A stretch of 64,000 bases of DNA from Daedaleopsis sinensis. Its lineage: Eukaryota > Basidiomycota > Agaricomycetes > Polyporales > Polyporaceae. The notes beneath the pieces are model-generated. The model searched no databases and was not told the origin of the DNA. It worked only from the letters and a program-made list of their open reading frames with translations. How positions within the stretch are numbered: position 1 is the first letter of the stretch; every line of letters starts with the position of its first letter. Below are positions 23,191 through 34,703 of the stretch, piece by piece. The position numbers and the translations under genes are program-made. The stretch covers positions 3,472,001 to 3,536,000 of the forward strand of contig CM066302.1 in NCBI GenBank assembly GCA_033807695.1, in the 5' to 3' direction.

Positions 23191-25294
23191 ATGTCTCTTC
23201 TGAACAGAGCATTAGCAAGGTTACTGTCGCTCCTCATCCCATGGCAAGAGCCACTCCATGCCTCGCCAAGTCGTCAAGTCAAGAGACCCCGAACTCGGAC
23301 TCACTCGGACGAGTCTTTCGATGATTCTACACATATTGCCATTGGCAAGCAAAAGCCAACGTCTGTTACGCTATTTTATACTCCTCAGGGACTTTGCTAA
23401 CCCAGTAATATAGGCTGGAAACAGTAAACGTAGATGTTCTCCGTCTGATCACGTTAGAACTCAAGGGGGACATCGCCCTCTGTCGACTCTCTTCGTGTTC
23501 CCGCACGCTCCGGGCACTTGTTGCCCCAGTGCTCTTCAATCGGTGCCGACTGAGCATGGTCAAAGATCCTCCCCTTATTGTGTGCTCATTTGCCCGGTAT
23601 GTCTACTGCCGGTATGACCTACTGTGTTCTAACTTCTAACGCACGGATCGCAGTCAATTGACAATTGAGAGCGGCGACGAATATAATATCACCCCTGTGT
23701 TCTTCAAACGATTGCTCGAAGACCTTCGTTCACTCACTGGAATTACGGTCAATACCTCGTTCCATAACCCGTTGGCTATCCTCGAGCTCTGTCTGAAATG
23801 TCCCCGAATTCGATCCCTCTCAATTGGCCCCTGGACTGACTTCACTTCGATTGAGTCATACGCCATGCAGATTTCCATGATCTCTACTCAGCTCACCGCC
23901 TTTTCGTGCGAACGAGAATTCTGGCTAGAGGTCGACAATACGACGTCAAGGTTTGAGGCCCCGAGGAGTCTCCGAAAAACCGTGTTCCCCCGCGAAGCCG
24001 CCTTTCTCTCCGCTCTTCTACCGAGAATGTGCGATACAGTTTCACGCCTCGCACTTCCAATGCAAACCTCACCCATTCTGGCTATGGCTGAGCTGTCATG
24101 GCCAAAGCTACGACATCTTACCATTGACGGTTGGTATCGCAGTCAAGCACAGGTCGACTCTCTTCCGACCCTACTCTCTTCCCTCACGCAACTTGCGACT
24201 CTGTCAGTTCAGATTCGCCGCAAGAAAGCTATAGGAAGGGCGCCGATTCTTGGTGTTCATGATCCCCCTTCGACCGTACTCTCTGGACTACGATCTCTCA
24301 CTATCGCATATCCTGATCCCGCCGACGACATCTTTCTTATCGACACAAGCATTCTCACCCATCTATCACTTCGAGACTGTCCCAGATACTATCACGAATT
24401 CGGTCGGTCCGGCGCTATGATCCAGCACTGGTGGGCTACATCAATCCTCTCTGTTGTCGAAACGATGCACATCCTCCAACGGATGGACATGCCTCGCCTG
24501 TCCAGACTCGAAATCGTCTATAAAGCGGACACAGCGGGAGCAGACGACGAGCTGCTCCAATATGTCGCATCGACGTTTACCGAGCTGGCAGAGCTCGAAA
24601 TTCACCGTTACCGCGCCGATCGCAAGGAAGAAGTCGAATATGTGAGTGGTTTTTACTGAGTGTACTGATTCTCGCCGTAATTACATTGTGGCGCAGGCAC
24701 ACATCGCTCGTCTGTTGACACCGATGAAAGCACTTCGATCCGTCCGCTTAAACCTTGACTTTCATGACGACCATGGCCCGTACTGTGATGAACACGACGA
24801 ACGCGACGCTTGGTTCGAGATCTTCAAGAATCACCGGGGTCCGGAGATTGTTGACATTCTCCAGGAGTGTCCATATCTCGAATACGTCGCACTCCTATAC
24901 CATGGATACCCCTCTGCTACATGGGCCGAGTTCCATCCTCTACGCTGTGCCGAGCCTAGGTTCGTGCTGGAATACGACGTTATACACGAGTACGTGGCCA
25001 GCTTGAGTTTGTCATCCTGCAACCCGATCCCCGTTGATGTTTCCTCTAGGGACGAAGAACTCATCCCGATCTCTTGGTACACACCGAAGTATATTCGCCG
25101 CAGTCGCGTACCGGTACACGAAGTACAATCTGGATCATCATCTGAGTAACAATATTCGACTTTCTACTTCTTCTAGCAGTGCCAATTTGTATCAGCTTAA
25201 ACGCCTTTGTCCACACGGCAAGTGATGTACGACCACAATAACCATCCTTTTCGTTCTCCATGGCTCGATGCGACGGGTAGTACGAGAGTCTAGC
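23030..25294. repeat. Right copy of large duplicated block, F-box side
   Basis: Counterpart of 3755-5970 in opposite orientation, covering the F-box gene and about 145 bases after its stop. The last clear match is GACGGGTAGTACGAGAGTCTAG near 25270-25294. This is the outer end of the duplication unit on the right. Confidence 0.8.
23191..25149 (+). CDS. F-box/LRR-type protein, right copy
   Basis: Start ATG at 23191 (MSLLNRALARLLSLLIPW). A 53-nt intron (23359-23411) joins KPT to LETVNVDVLRLITLELKGDI, the F-box-like helix region, followed by CRLSSCSRTLRALVAPVLFN. A second intron near 23600-23651 leads to the long leucine-rich exon (QLTIESGDEYNITPVFF, then SLTIAYPDP, ILTHLSLRDC). The last exon ends VQSGSSSE. 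It is a paralogue of 3843-5856, in inverted orientation. It shares a spacer with the aspartic protease and is part of the duplicated unit, so protease and F-box gene have been copied together. As an F-box protein it would act as an SCF ubiquitin-ligase receptor (family inference). Confidence 0.85.
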
Positions 25295-25739
25295 TCACTA
25301 CTACTAGTACTAGCGCATAGGAGGAATCTGTTCTCATTACCTTGAAGCTGCTATGGCTTCGGAAAGACTATTCGATACTTTCAATCGATTTAAATCGAGC
25401 ATGGCGTATCGATCCTATCGTCTGCTGCTACTAGAGGAAGCTGAGTATACGCCGCAGGCGCCGCGGCGTCACGCGTCAGTGCTAGCCAAAGTGTGACAAA
25501 CGCGATGTGTCACACGTGACGTTACGCGTTCAAAGTCATCGAACTGATTGTGAGTCGCGCGTACTGCTGACCGTTCACCTCTCCCTGCTGCTCTCCACAT
25601 TTGGGGACTTGATATCTACACTCTACAGGTGTCTACTACTCCCACTATTTTCTACTACTTTGGACGCACCTGGACAGCAGAAACATAACGCCACGGTTCA
25701 ACCAAGTTGAAGCTCGACCGAGCTACGCGCGGCCATATC
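25150..25739. other. Spacer and TOF1 promoter region
   Basis: About 590 bases between F-box and TOF1 start codons. The first 145 bases belong to the duplicated unit, the rest is unique. No TATA box or gene seen. A region near 25480-25530 has two CACACGTGACG-like words that could be bHLH-type (CACGTG) sites. Confidence 0.4.
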
Positions 25740-28700
25740 ATGGATCACGAGGAACCTATCTCTCTATCTGAAGATGAAGCCGGAGACGGGCCTCGTATTG
25801 ACCGGGAGTCGATACTAGGTCCTCCCATTCGCAGCGTGGTGGATGCACTTGGTGGGTATGAGGGTGGGGTGTATCGCCTCGGTGATGAATGCTATGGCTG
25901 TCTGAAGGATCTCAAGAAGTTCTGGCGCAAGGATGACACGGACGACGACCGCACTGTTGCGCGGGTCTTCTGGGATACGCGCGTCCTCCCCAACGACCTC
26001 ATCCCTATTCTTCTCGAAACCGCCGGCAAAGGTCTCGTCGAGGACAAGCGTGCTGTAGCTTGCGCGGACCTCATGACTGCCATGACATGGCCGATCGACC
26101 TCGCAGCGGAACTGAAGGAGCTGGACGAGGTGTACGACAAAGGTGTGGACTACACACAGCTCCTCCTCAGTCATCTCTACTACAAGGCCGCTCTCCTTCG
26201 ACCTGGCGTTCTACAAGCGCTATTCGGCATCGTACTACCATGTCTCGCTCGGGAGGGAAAGGAGCGGCAGGAGCGAGACGTGCAGGTGGTGAACGTGATC
26301 CTCCATCTGGTACGCAACCTCGCCTTCATCAAGGATCCACCACCGAACATGTATGGGAGTGCGGACCAAGCGGAGCTCTCGACGCTCCAGAGTCGGCTCG
26401 TGAAGTCCCTCTCCGAGTCACATTTCATCGATCTACTCCTCACGATCGCATCGAACGCAGCGTCAGACCCGCTGTTCAACCAATGGAACAGTCTCGTGTT
26501 GGAAATATTCTACCTCCTGTTCCGAGGTGTCAAGCCTACGTCGCTTGCTAGCGACCAAGAGAAGGTACGCCTGTCGACTATTCACATGGGCCTGGTGTAA
26601 CCTTTATGAATGTAGCAAACGTCCAAAACTCTTGCGAGCCTCCTTGCAGTGGAAGACCAACGCAGACGGGAGTTCGCACGCAAGGCGAACACTCGACACT
26701 CTCGGTTCGGGGCCACGGTCACTGTCACACTGAACCCGAGAAAACCTAAGACATCTGAAGGTGGAGACGCTCCAGAGGCATCTGCCGTCGCAGGCCCATC
26801 TCGCTCGTTTGTGCTGCATCGACAACAGGCCTTGACGATAGATTCAGGTAGTGCCCTCGACTTGGCACGAGCGAAGAAGCTCCGTAAACCAAAGGACAAG
26901 CAGGTGGACGCGCTCGGACGCGATGATAACCTCTCCCTAGACTCTCGCCTTATTCTTCAGAACCTTGCGCGGACGTTCATCGAAAACTGCTTTAATCGTG
27001 GGTTTTGCCATGATGTTGCACAGACGCTTGCGCTAACGTATTGCCTTGCCATTGCAGCATTAATGTCGTCTTTGCTGAAGGATATCAAAGCAGAGCGTCC
27101 AAAAATAACGGAGAAGGACCACCTTCGGCTGTTATTCGTGTCGAAATGGTTCCTCGAGTTCTTCCTTGGCGAGCGTGCTAACCAAGCGGACGGCACGAAG
27201 TGGAAGTTTGGGCTCATCGCCGAAGTGTTGGATCGCAACTGGGGCCAGTGGGTGCTTCGACGGATGCGCGAGGCTCAAGATGAAAAGGTCCGTTTCCAAT
27301 TCTGCCCCCGTTTATCTAACGACACCTAACGGTACGGCAGCCCAAACTATGGACGGAGCTGCAGGCCGGTATCGAATGTCTCACCCAATTCATCCACACC
27401 GTAGACGCTATGGCGGCAACCCCTCCGCGTTCCACGGAAGGTGACGACCCGTTCGCACTGGTCGAGTCTGAGAAGACGGATGAGGAGGACGTCGCTGAGG
27501 CTGCGCGCCTCATGCAGCAGCAGATCGTGTATAACGGCGAGGTGATCGACATCGCGTTCGAGAGCATGCGGACATACAAGGAGGGCACACAGAGTCTCGC
27601 CTACCTCGACGCGAGTGTGCACCTCACTTTCGCGTTGCTGCGCATGCTGGAGAAGTGGAGCAAGAGGAAAGGCGACGACAATGTGTATGTGCGAAAGAAG
27701 GCGAAGCCGAAGAAGAAGAAAGGTGAGTGGCAAAGATACGTGATGAATCGGGAGCAGCGGAGATGACATTTGTTCTTCAAGGCAACTCTGTGCCCGAAGG
27801 GGAGGGAGTGCCTGACGTGGAGGAAGAAGAACCGCAAGACAAGGACGAAGGGGAGAAAGTTGAGGAGACAATGTTTACGTTCAATCAGCTTGAGAAGGTG
27901 CGTATCTCGTCACGTCTTCACGTACCCCTGCCTAACGCTTCATAACACTTTCAGAGGTTCGCTCACGCAGATGTGACACGGACTCTTCTTGCGTACCTCG
28001 AGCGTTACAAAGAATTCGCACACTCGGACCAAATGAAGCGCGTGGTCACCCTCATGCATAGGCAAGCAGTGAGACAGAAGGCAGAAGGGTTGTTCTTCAT
28101 GGTATGCTATACGATTCCACATGAGATACGACAGTCGCTCAACCTGTTATGATAGGTCTCGACGTTGCTTCTGTTTAAGCGAATAATAGCGGATCAGAAG
28201 AGCTTGCCGACAGACCAACCGTACAAAGACCTCGTCGCGCTCATCAACTACCTCCTCCGCAAGTTCTTCAAAGCAGTCGAAGAAGACTCGTTCCTCATAG
28301 TCGAGGTAAGTGAGACGGGTATTACCCTCAATCGACTCACAACCGACATCATCACCTACAGGCGTTCTTCCCGAAAAATCGCGGGCAATGGAAACAGTTC
28401 TCCAGTCTCGAGCCGGAGGAAGCCCGCACTCGAGTCGATAAACTTCCGTTCGACACTCGCTTTCCGCAGGACGTTACTATCAAGAAGGGCTATTCGCCCA
28501 GCGAGGAGATCGGTATCGCAATGGCTGCACTCACGGAGAACGGTGAGATGGCACTCATCGAGTGGACTAAACAGGTTTGTTGTCTCTGTTTCCGAACCTA
28601 CTGTTCTTTTTCTGAATCACGTGCAGCTCCTCACTCTGTGTATCGCGCACCGCACGCGCATAATCGAGGATGTCGATGGGTCATCGTCCAAGATTATCGA

Positions 28701-29884
28701 CCTTAGCCAGATCGACAGCGATGACGAGGAGGATATGGACGTGGCCTTGGGTCGCAGAGGACCGTCTGCCGAAGCTATCGCCAAAATCAACGACTATTGT
28801 GAGTAGAGGTTGCATCACGTCTCGATTGTCTCTCACATACTCTACAGTGATTCCCTACGTGAGCGACGAGGAAGCAGAGGCAGCGAACAAGAATGTCCAT
28901 CTGAAGTTGCTCTTCCGTCTTGTTAGTTTCAAAATCATGGACGAGGGTATGTGGCTCTTCTACCCTGGCTGTGACGACTCGCTCACGGAACCTTGCCATT
29001 TAGACGCGGATGAACTAGAGTGGTACATCCCATCGGTCATAATGCCCAAGGATCTGCAACGGAGCCTCAACATCATCAACCAGTACCTCGAGACACCCAT
29101 CGATCTCCAAGGCAAGAAGGCGGCCGAGCTCATGAAGAAGAAGCACCGCCGGCGCACTCGACGCAGACGCGAACCGACGCCAGATTCAGACGCGGAGGAC
29201 GGCGGGGAGCCGCAGCGGAAGAAGAGGGAGAAGCGGCAGAAGGAGAAGCAGCAGTACAAATCAGCCGAGTTCATCGTCGACAGCGACGCGGAGATGGAGG
29301 ACATGGAGGAGTTCCTCGCCAAGGAGCGCGCGCTGCGCGAGCGGGCGTCCGCGCTCGCGTCCACGACGGGGCAGAGCGGCACGATGCGTGCGCACGGGAC
29401 GAAGAAGCGTCGGAGGAAGGCCAAGGACGACAAGGGCGGGAAGAAGCGTCGGAAACGCGGGGGGCAGACCGAGGAGGGGGATGTGAGCGGGCGGGAAGGG
29501 AAGGGGTCCGACGACGAGGCCGACAACGGACAAGGGAAGGCGAGCGACTCGGAGCAGAGCGAGCTCGACGTGTTCGGAAGCCCGAAGAGGGCGAGCTCGG
29601 AGGCGACCCCCGATACGTCGCCGCCCGGTGACGGCGACGTGGAGGAGGTACCGAAGCCAAAGCCGCGCCCACGTCCACGCCCTCGGGCAAAGGTCTCCAA
29701 GGGGTCGAGCCCTGGTGCAGACGCGTCGTCACCAGGGGCTTCCCGTGCCAACTCAAGTCCCGCACCTCGTCCTCGCTCACCCTCACACGCGCCTTCGGAC
29801 GATGACATGCTAGATGCGGGGGTGATCAAGGCGGGTAGCAAGAAGAAGGTTGCACGGCTCGTATTCTCAGACGATGAGGATTGA
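25740..29884 (+). CDS. TOF1: Timeless/Tof1 fork-protection complex subunit
   Basis: Start chosen at ATG 25740 (MDHEEPISLSEDEAGDG); an in-frame extension upstream has no ATG. The N-terminal Timeless domain is clear: LGGYEGGVYRLGDECYGCLK, LKKFWRKDDTDDDRTVARVF, RVLPNDLIPILLETAGKG, KAALLRPGVLQALF. An intron near 26563-26615 joins FRGVKP..DQEK to QTSKTLASLLAVEDQRRREF. Later exons include LFVSKWFLEFFLGERAN and KELWYIPSVIMP-like blocks near 28960-29050. The C-terminal tail is highly charged with RPRPRPRAK repeats and a final ARLVFSDDED. In fungi Tof1/Swi1 works with Csm3/Swi3 at stalled forks to hold replisome and polymerase together and signal to the checkpoint. Nuclear. SLX1 follows in the same direction about 530 bases on. 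Confidence 0.93.
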
Positions 29885-30414
29885 GATAGTAAGTATTCCA
29901 CCGTGGACTGGACGCGATACCCTCTTGAATTTGTACAGTAGCTTGGTATAATAGACCCGGGCTGCGTGATGTATTCTGTGTATTACTATCAGATGCGATG
30001 TGCACAGTACTTGCGAAGCTTAGCCACTGGCAGGGTCTGAGGGTCTCATCCAGGTCATTAATCATTTCTTAGAGCCAGTCGGGTCGGACGGCCGGGACGG
30101 CCCGGATCGGCACAGTTCATGTTCGAAACGCGCCACGACTCGGACCTTGTCACTAACCATTAACTCGTCCAAGCTCAAGAGTGAGTCTGCTGTTGCATGA
30201 ACATGTATTCTACGTTCTAACTATATGGAGAACAGTCTTTGCTTGCTATACTGTCACTTACCGAAGTTTAAGTGCTGATATTTCCACTACTCACAAAGTA
30301 TTCGGAACATCATCATAGACTACAACCCTCCGATCAAACAAAACAGCCGGCTCAACGGCGGCTTCGTGGACGTATACACAACATATACTGATAATCCGCA
30401 GAGCTTGCTACTGT
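29885..30414. other. TOF1-SLX1 spacer
   Basis: About 530 bases with the 3' end of TOF1 and the promoter of SLX1. I looked for tRNA-like stretches (GTTCGAAAC near 30122) but found no matching arms. Nothing else seen. Confidence 0.45.
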
Positions 30415-32556
30415 ATGCCTCGTGCGTCGAAGTCATCACTGACAGATCATCGCTTCCCGGCGTTTTATGCATGCTATCTACTGAAGAGTGTCCGAACACC
30501 GCGAGCCACTGCGTATGTCAGCGTTCTGCGACTTATACGTCGAGGCTCATTCTGCCACACATGTACAGAACATATATTGGAAGCACACCAAGTCCACCAA
30601 GACGCATCCGGTACGCTATATAACACTCGAACACCCGAGTCCTCTAGGGGCTAACCAGTTCTATTCGCATAGCCAACACAATGGACTAATCTCTCAAGGC
30701 GCGTGGAAGACGAAGCACAATAGGCCCTGGGTAATGCAAATGATTGTATACGGCTTCCCCTCCAAGCTTGCTGCGCTCCAATTTGAATGGGCGTGGCAAC
30801 ATCCACACATCTCACGCCATCTCCGGGACAATGATGGCAAGGCCGTTTTCAACCACAGTGGCAAGTTCAAATACCTGAACGCAAATGTCCGGTCAGTGGC
30901 GTTTCCCTGGAACGTGTGTCTGTTCCCCAGGCCCCTGATGACAGTGCTTTCAGAGTTGCGCGCAGTATGGTTTCCTCACACCCGTATATTACGTGGCCTT
31001 TGTCCGTGAAGTTTTTCACGGAGGAAGCGGAGAAGATCTGGAACAATGCGGCCAAAGACGTGGGCATGCCTCCTTCGCCTTCCGGACTGCAAGTTGTCAC
31101 CGAGCTAGAGGGCGTCGATGGCAAGTCCGGAAAGACAGGAACTGGTCGTACCGGACCCATCGATGTCACCGATGGTATGACGTTCCACCCGCATTTTGCG
31201 AACCTGCGGATAACACAGTGGATTACCCCTATCAGAACTCTTTATCTCCGAACACCTTCGTAAAGCGTCTACAGTATTCTCTTCCGGTAGCGACCTGCGA
31301 TGTTCCATCTGCCATCGACCTGTCGAACAGGATGCTGTAAGTTGATCATCTGTGCCTACTTACACGTGTAGCCAGCGAACTCACCTTGAATATTTCAGAG
31401 CTCTTTGTCTACGGCACTGTGCCCTGCGCCAACTTGCACCGCCGTATCTCATCTCTCCTGCTTATCTCGTCACTTCCTCGATGCCGACGCAGGCTCATCC
31501 ACCACATCAATCATTCCCCGCGGAGGCACATGCAACTCGTGCCACTCTTACACCCTTTGGGGCGATATCGTCCGTGGATGCTATCGGCGGCGCGAAGGCG
31601 GCGTCATTCCCGACCCCGAGCTAGAAGACGGAGACGATCGTGAAGAAGACGTCGGACAGCTCTTCGGAGGCGATATTGAAGACGACGCCGCAGAGGTCTC
31701 TTCCAGACCTCCTAAACCTGCCAGCTCAGCTGGCACGAAGAAGCGGCGGAACGCTCGCGCACGCGCAGGTCCTTCGCCAGCTGCGCAGTACTCCACACTG
31801 GCCAACCATGTGTCCAGTGACGAACGGGAACACTTCGATCTCGACGCTATTTCAGGCACCTCTGATGAACAAGATTCTGACGATGGACGCCCACAGTGGC
31901 ACCCAATTCTGCCATCCAAGGGGTCCTCAAAGCCCACATCATCTGGACCTGCTTCCACTGCATCGCATAGCATACCTTTCGGCAAGCCTACGGCGACCAC
32001 AGCCGCACCGGGACACCCATCCCGCGGACTTCCTGATAGATGGGACCATGCTCCTCAACAGATCTCCCACACACAAGCTTCGAGTGTGGGAGGCACGGTC
32101 ACAAACGAGCGAGGCGGGAGGCCGAAAGCACTGGTAGTCGCTGCCGCCGGAGCAGCAAGGTTTGCATTCACGTCAGCAGACCACTTCGTGTCCTCATCTC
32201 AGGATCTGCTCGGTTTCAGGGACGTGTTCCGAGAAGAACATATCTCTCACAGTCAGCCCCAGACGTCAAGGAAACCACACTCCGCCGATACAGGGAAGAT
32301 GTCAGGAATGTGCGGTGTCGATCCTGCACCTGTCTTCGGCGGACGAGCAAGATCGTCGTGTCCGCCCTTGGAACTGGGTAGCAAGGCCGTCCGTAGTGTC
32401 ACCGAAGGACAAATGCCATACAAGGAACCCACGCAGAAACCGAACTTACGGCCGTTTCCCGACATACCACCGCTTTCACCGCCACATCTACCGATGGGTA
32501 ACCGAGGAGGAAGGATGGGGACCCTCGATAATGAAGTAGTTGAGATTTCTGATTGA
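30415..32556 (+). CDS. SLX1: SLX1 structure-specific endonuclease subunit
   Basis: Start ATG at 30415 ([15 protein letters not shown]). The GIY-YIG nuclease domain is split by introns: [10 protein letters not shown], then [14 protein letters not shown], then [19 protein letters not shown] and [20 protein letters not shown], with conserved catalytic Tyr, Arg and Glu. An exon from about 30943 gives [17 protein letters not shown] and [19 protein letters not shown]. The C-terminal SLX1 zinc finger is [10 protein letters not shown] then [20 protein letters not shown] and [19 protein letters not shown]; an intron of about 100 nt (about 31174-31273) restores its frame. After the finger comes a disordered tail of over 300 residues, much longer than in yeast SLX1, possibly a docking region. 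SLX1 works with SLX4 to cut branched DNA (5' flaps, Holliday junctions). Confidence 0.9.
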
Positions 32557-33707
32557 TGTTGGGGATGGGTGGGAGATGGCTGCGTATGATTCCCTGACGT
32601 CCACACAATCTCCGCTAACATTCTCCTCATAGACTTCGATGTGGTGATCTACGCGCGCGTTGATTTATGCCGCGACCTCTTGCATTCTGTAGGAGTTAGA
32701 GCGAACGAACGGAGACTCGAGAAGGGCTGCCAATTGCCTGTTACCCACAAAGCCTCTCCAGACCCTGAACGGCGTACGTACGTCTCTCGCCGCCGTTCTC
32801 ATCGCGCCTCGCCCGCATTCCGGATGCTGCTCAGAGCTAAATGTGTCCACCTTCTCGTGTGATGATATCGAGCAGCCTGACTACAGTCGTCACTTCTGAC
32901 GGGCGCCCGGTCTGAGAATGGCCAGTCCCCTCCGTGGCGGTGGTATGTCATGCACAGCGCCCTGATGCCTTACAAGCTCCCGGGAGTAGATGTCTACTGC
33001 ATTCTGCCGATGCAGAATGAATGAGTCCTGGCTCGTACTACTAGAACATCCGAGTCCTCGATGCTGATACGGTGCAGCTGCCCAGCCAGGCTTATGATTG
33101 ACGCTGCCATGCTCAGGAGAATGATGCTTTTCGGCGCGCCCTAAGATCTCTCTAGACTTGCCATTTCAGAGAGGCAGAGAGAGCTCAGTGGCTCTGCACC
33201 TCCTCAGACCCGCGCCGAACTGACCCTCAGCCAGTGGCGAGCCGTAATGCCGCCGTGCGGGACGTGAGCGTGCCAAATCCACGCCCGCGTGGCGCGACGG
33301 GTCTGGGATTCGGACGTGTGCTCCGTGCAGGTAGATGGTATCTCCGGACGGCTGGCTGGGCGAAGCTGCGAATGCCGCTGCATGGGAACCAGTCAGAGTT
33401 AATCATCAAATGCGACGCGCTCCTGGCCGTTCTGTGCCAATCCCTATATACACGGAGCTCCCGCTGCGTTAAGACGCTGTCGCTGCTCCTTCTCTGCGTT
33501 CAGTGACCTGACCTCTCCAGCCCGCGAACAGTCCTCTGGACTGCTCGCCCGGCTCGTGAAGACGGCGTCGGTGAGTGCGCGATGCTCAGTTTCCTACGTC
33601 ATTGAGCCGGCTTCTAAAGACCACGGTGCAGCTTGACTACGCCACTACACTTCCAACGACGGAGCTTGCGGGATAGCCCACCCTCTGAGTGCTCGTCCAT
33701 TACGACC
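32557..33707. other. Spacer with 5' leader of small gene
   Basis: About 1.15 kb. A TATA box at 33445-33451 (CCCTATATACACGG) is followed by a leader with a probable 5' intron (GTGAGTGCGC near 33571, acceptor GGTGCAG near 33632). Short open frames at 32641-32862 and 33234-33506 have no recognisable content. Confidence 0.5.
33445..33451 (+). promoter_or_regulatory. TATA box for small gene at 33708
   Basis: CCCTATATACACGG lies about 260 bases before the ATG, a distance that fits the predicted spliced leader. Confidence 0.45.
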
Positions 33708-34113
33708 ATGTCGAGGCGGTATAGCACTTCATCGGCGACTTCTACCACTCCTCTCACCAGCTATTCCCGGGCCAATTATCCGTACCGGCAATCCTTTCTG
33801 GAGATACGCAATGGACAAGAGTACATGACGATGCTCCCGGTGAGCCTCGAAGAACGAACTCCTCTTGCTGATCAGCTGCTGAGCCATAAGCTATCGCAGC
33901 CGATGACGACAGAAGAAGACCTGCTCCAGGAGGACATGCTTGATCAGCCTACAGCACATACCTCTTACGGACCGTTTCCCGAGCGAGACCGACGTCCCAA
34001 ACTTCTGCGGGCTATAGCAGTGAGTGCATACGCCGGGCAGCCATGCTGAACTGCTCTAACACCCTGCAGGACTGGTTTCGGAAGCTACGTCGGAGCTTAG
34101 GGAAAGGTCGATG
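33708..34113 (+). CDS. Small uncharacterised protein, two exons
   Basis: Start ATG at 33708 (MSRRYSTSSATSTTP). An open frame runs to RPKLLRAIA, then a clean intron (GTGAGTGCATAC..CCCTGCAG, about 34021-34069) leads to DWFRKLRRSLGKGR and stop. The product of about 118 residues has a Ser/Thr-rich start, an acidic middle (EEDLLQEDMLDQP) and a very basic amphipathic end. No domain recognised, no signal peptide. It is supported by a TATA box, a likely 5' leader intron and consistent splicing rather than by homology. Could be a lineage-specific gene; could also be a chance frame. Confidence 0.45.
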
Positions 34114-34703
34114 ACTCTGCCACTAATATATAATTTATGCACCCTGCCCTCCCCCCTCGTCAGCCTGCCCTACCACCACCGAGGAGTTTACACTTCCTCC
34201 GCCAGGCTCGGATGCACCGACGCAAAGCTCGCACGGTTAGTCACATTTTGGTGCTCGGATTCGCCGCCCACGCCTCGTTTTCTAGGAGTGCAGCGTCAAT
34301 CACAAGCATGGTGGACCCGCAGTGCAGCCATGCGTTGTTGACAGACAGCTTGCACAGCAAGTGTTCAAGTGTTCACCTCGAACCATCACTGGCTACCTCG
34401 TGATTAGTACATGCAGGTCGCTCAGCAGCCTGCAGCGGCCCGAGGGCGCCACAATGATGGACAAGACGAAATCTAAAGCAGGGACGATGTTGACGGCGCC
34501 CAGCGCATGATCATTTATTATTGTTTACAAAGACACAGTACGAGTAATCGAGAGAGAAACGAGAACAGCAAAGCGAAGACCGAATCACTGGAAGTACACA
34601 TTCACGAACGTCCGTGCGGGCAGACCCAAGGATACATTATCGTCATAAAGACCGGTACCAGCAAGCTTCAGCTCAAGTCTCAGATCTCAGAGGCGGAAAC
34701 CAG
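34114..34703. other. Convergent spacer
   Basis: About 590 bases between two convergent genes. The last part, just after the stop of the minus-strand SAP gene, is AT-rich (TTTATTATTG near 34513) and should hold its 3' end. No gene supported. Confidence 0.4.

Noticed and set aside
1..25294. Large inverted repeats as ends of a giant transposon (Starship-like or other)
   Set aside because: The gene order shows a permuted unit, not simple terminal inverted repeats, and there is no transposase or tyrosine recombinase between the arms; the genes between are ordinary (VWA8, BTN1).
28960..29901. 313-codon minus-strand frame over the TOF1 tail
   Set aside because: Antisense shadow of the charged, GC-rich C terminus of TOF1; Ser/Phe/Leu-rich with no domain.
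30100..30180. GTTCGAAAC near 30122 as a possible tRNA T-loop
   Set aside because: No pairing T stem, acceptor stem or anticodon arm could be drawn around it.
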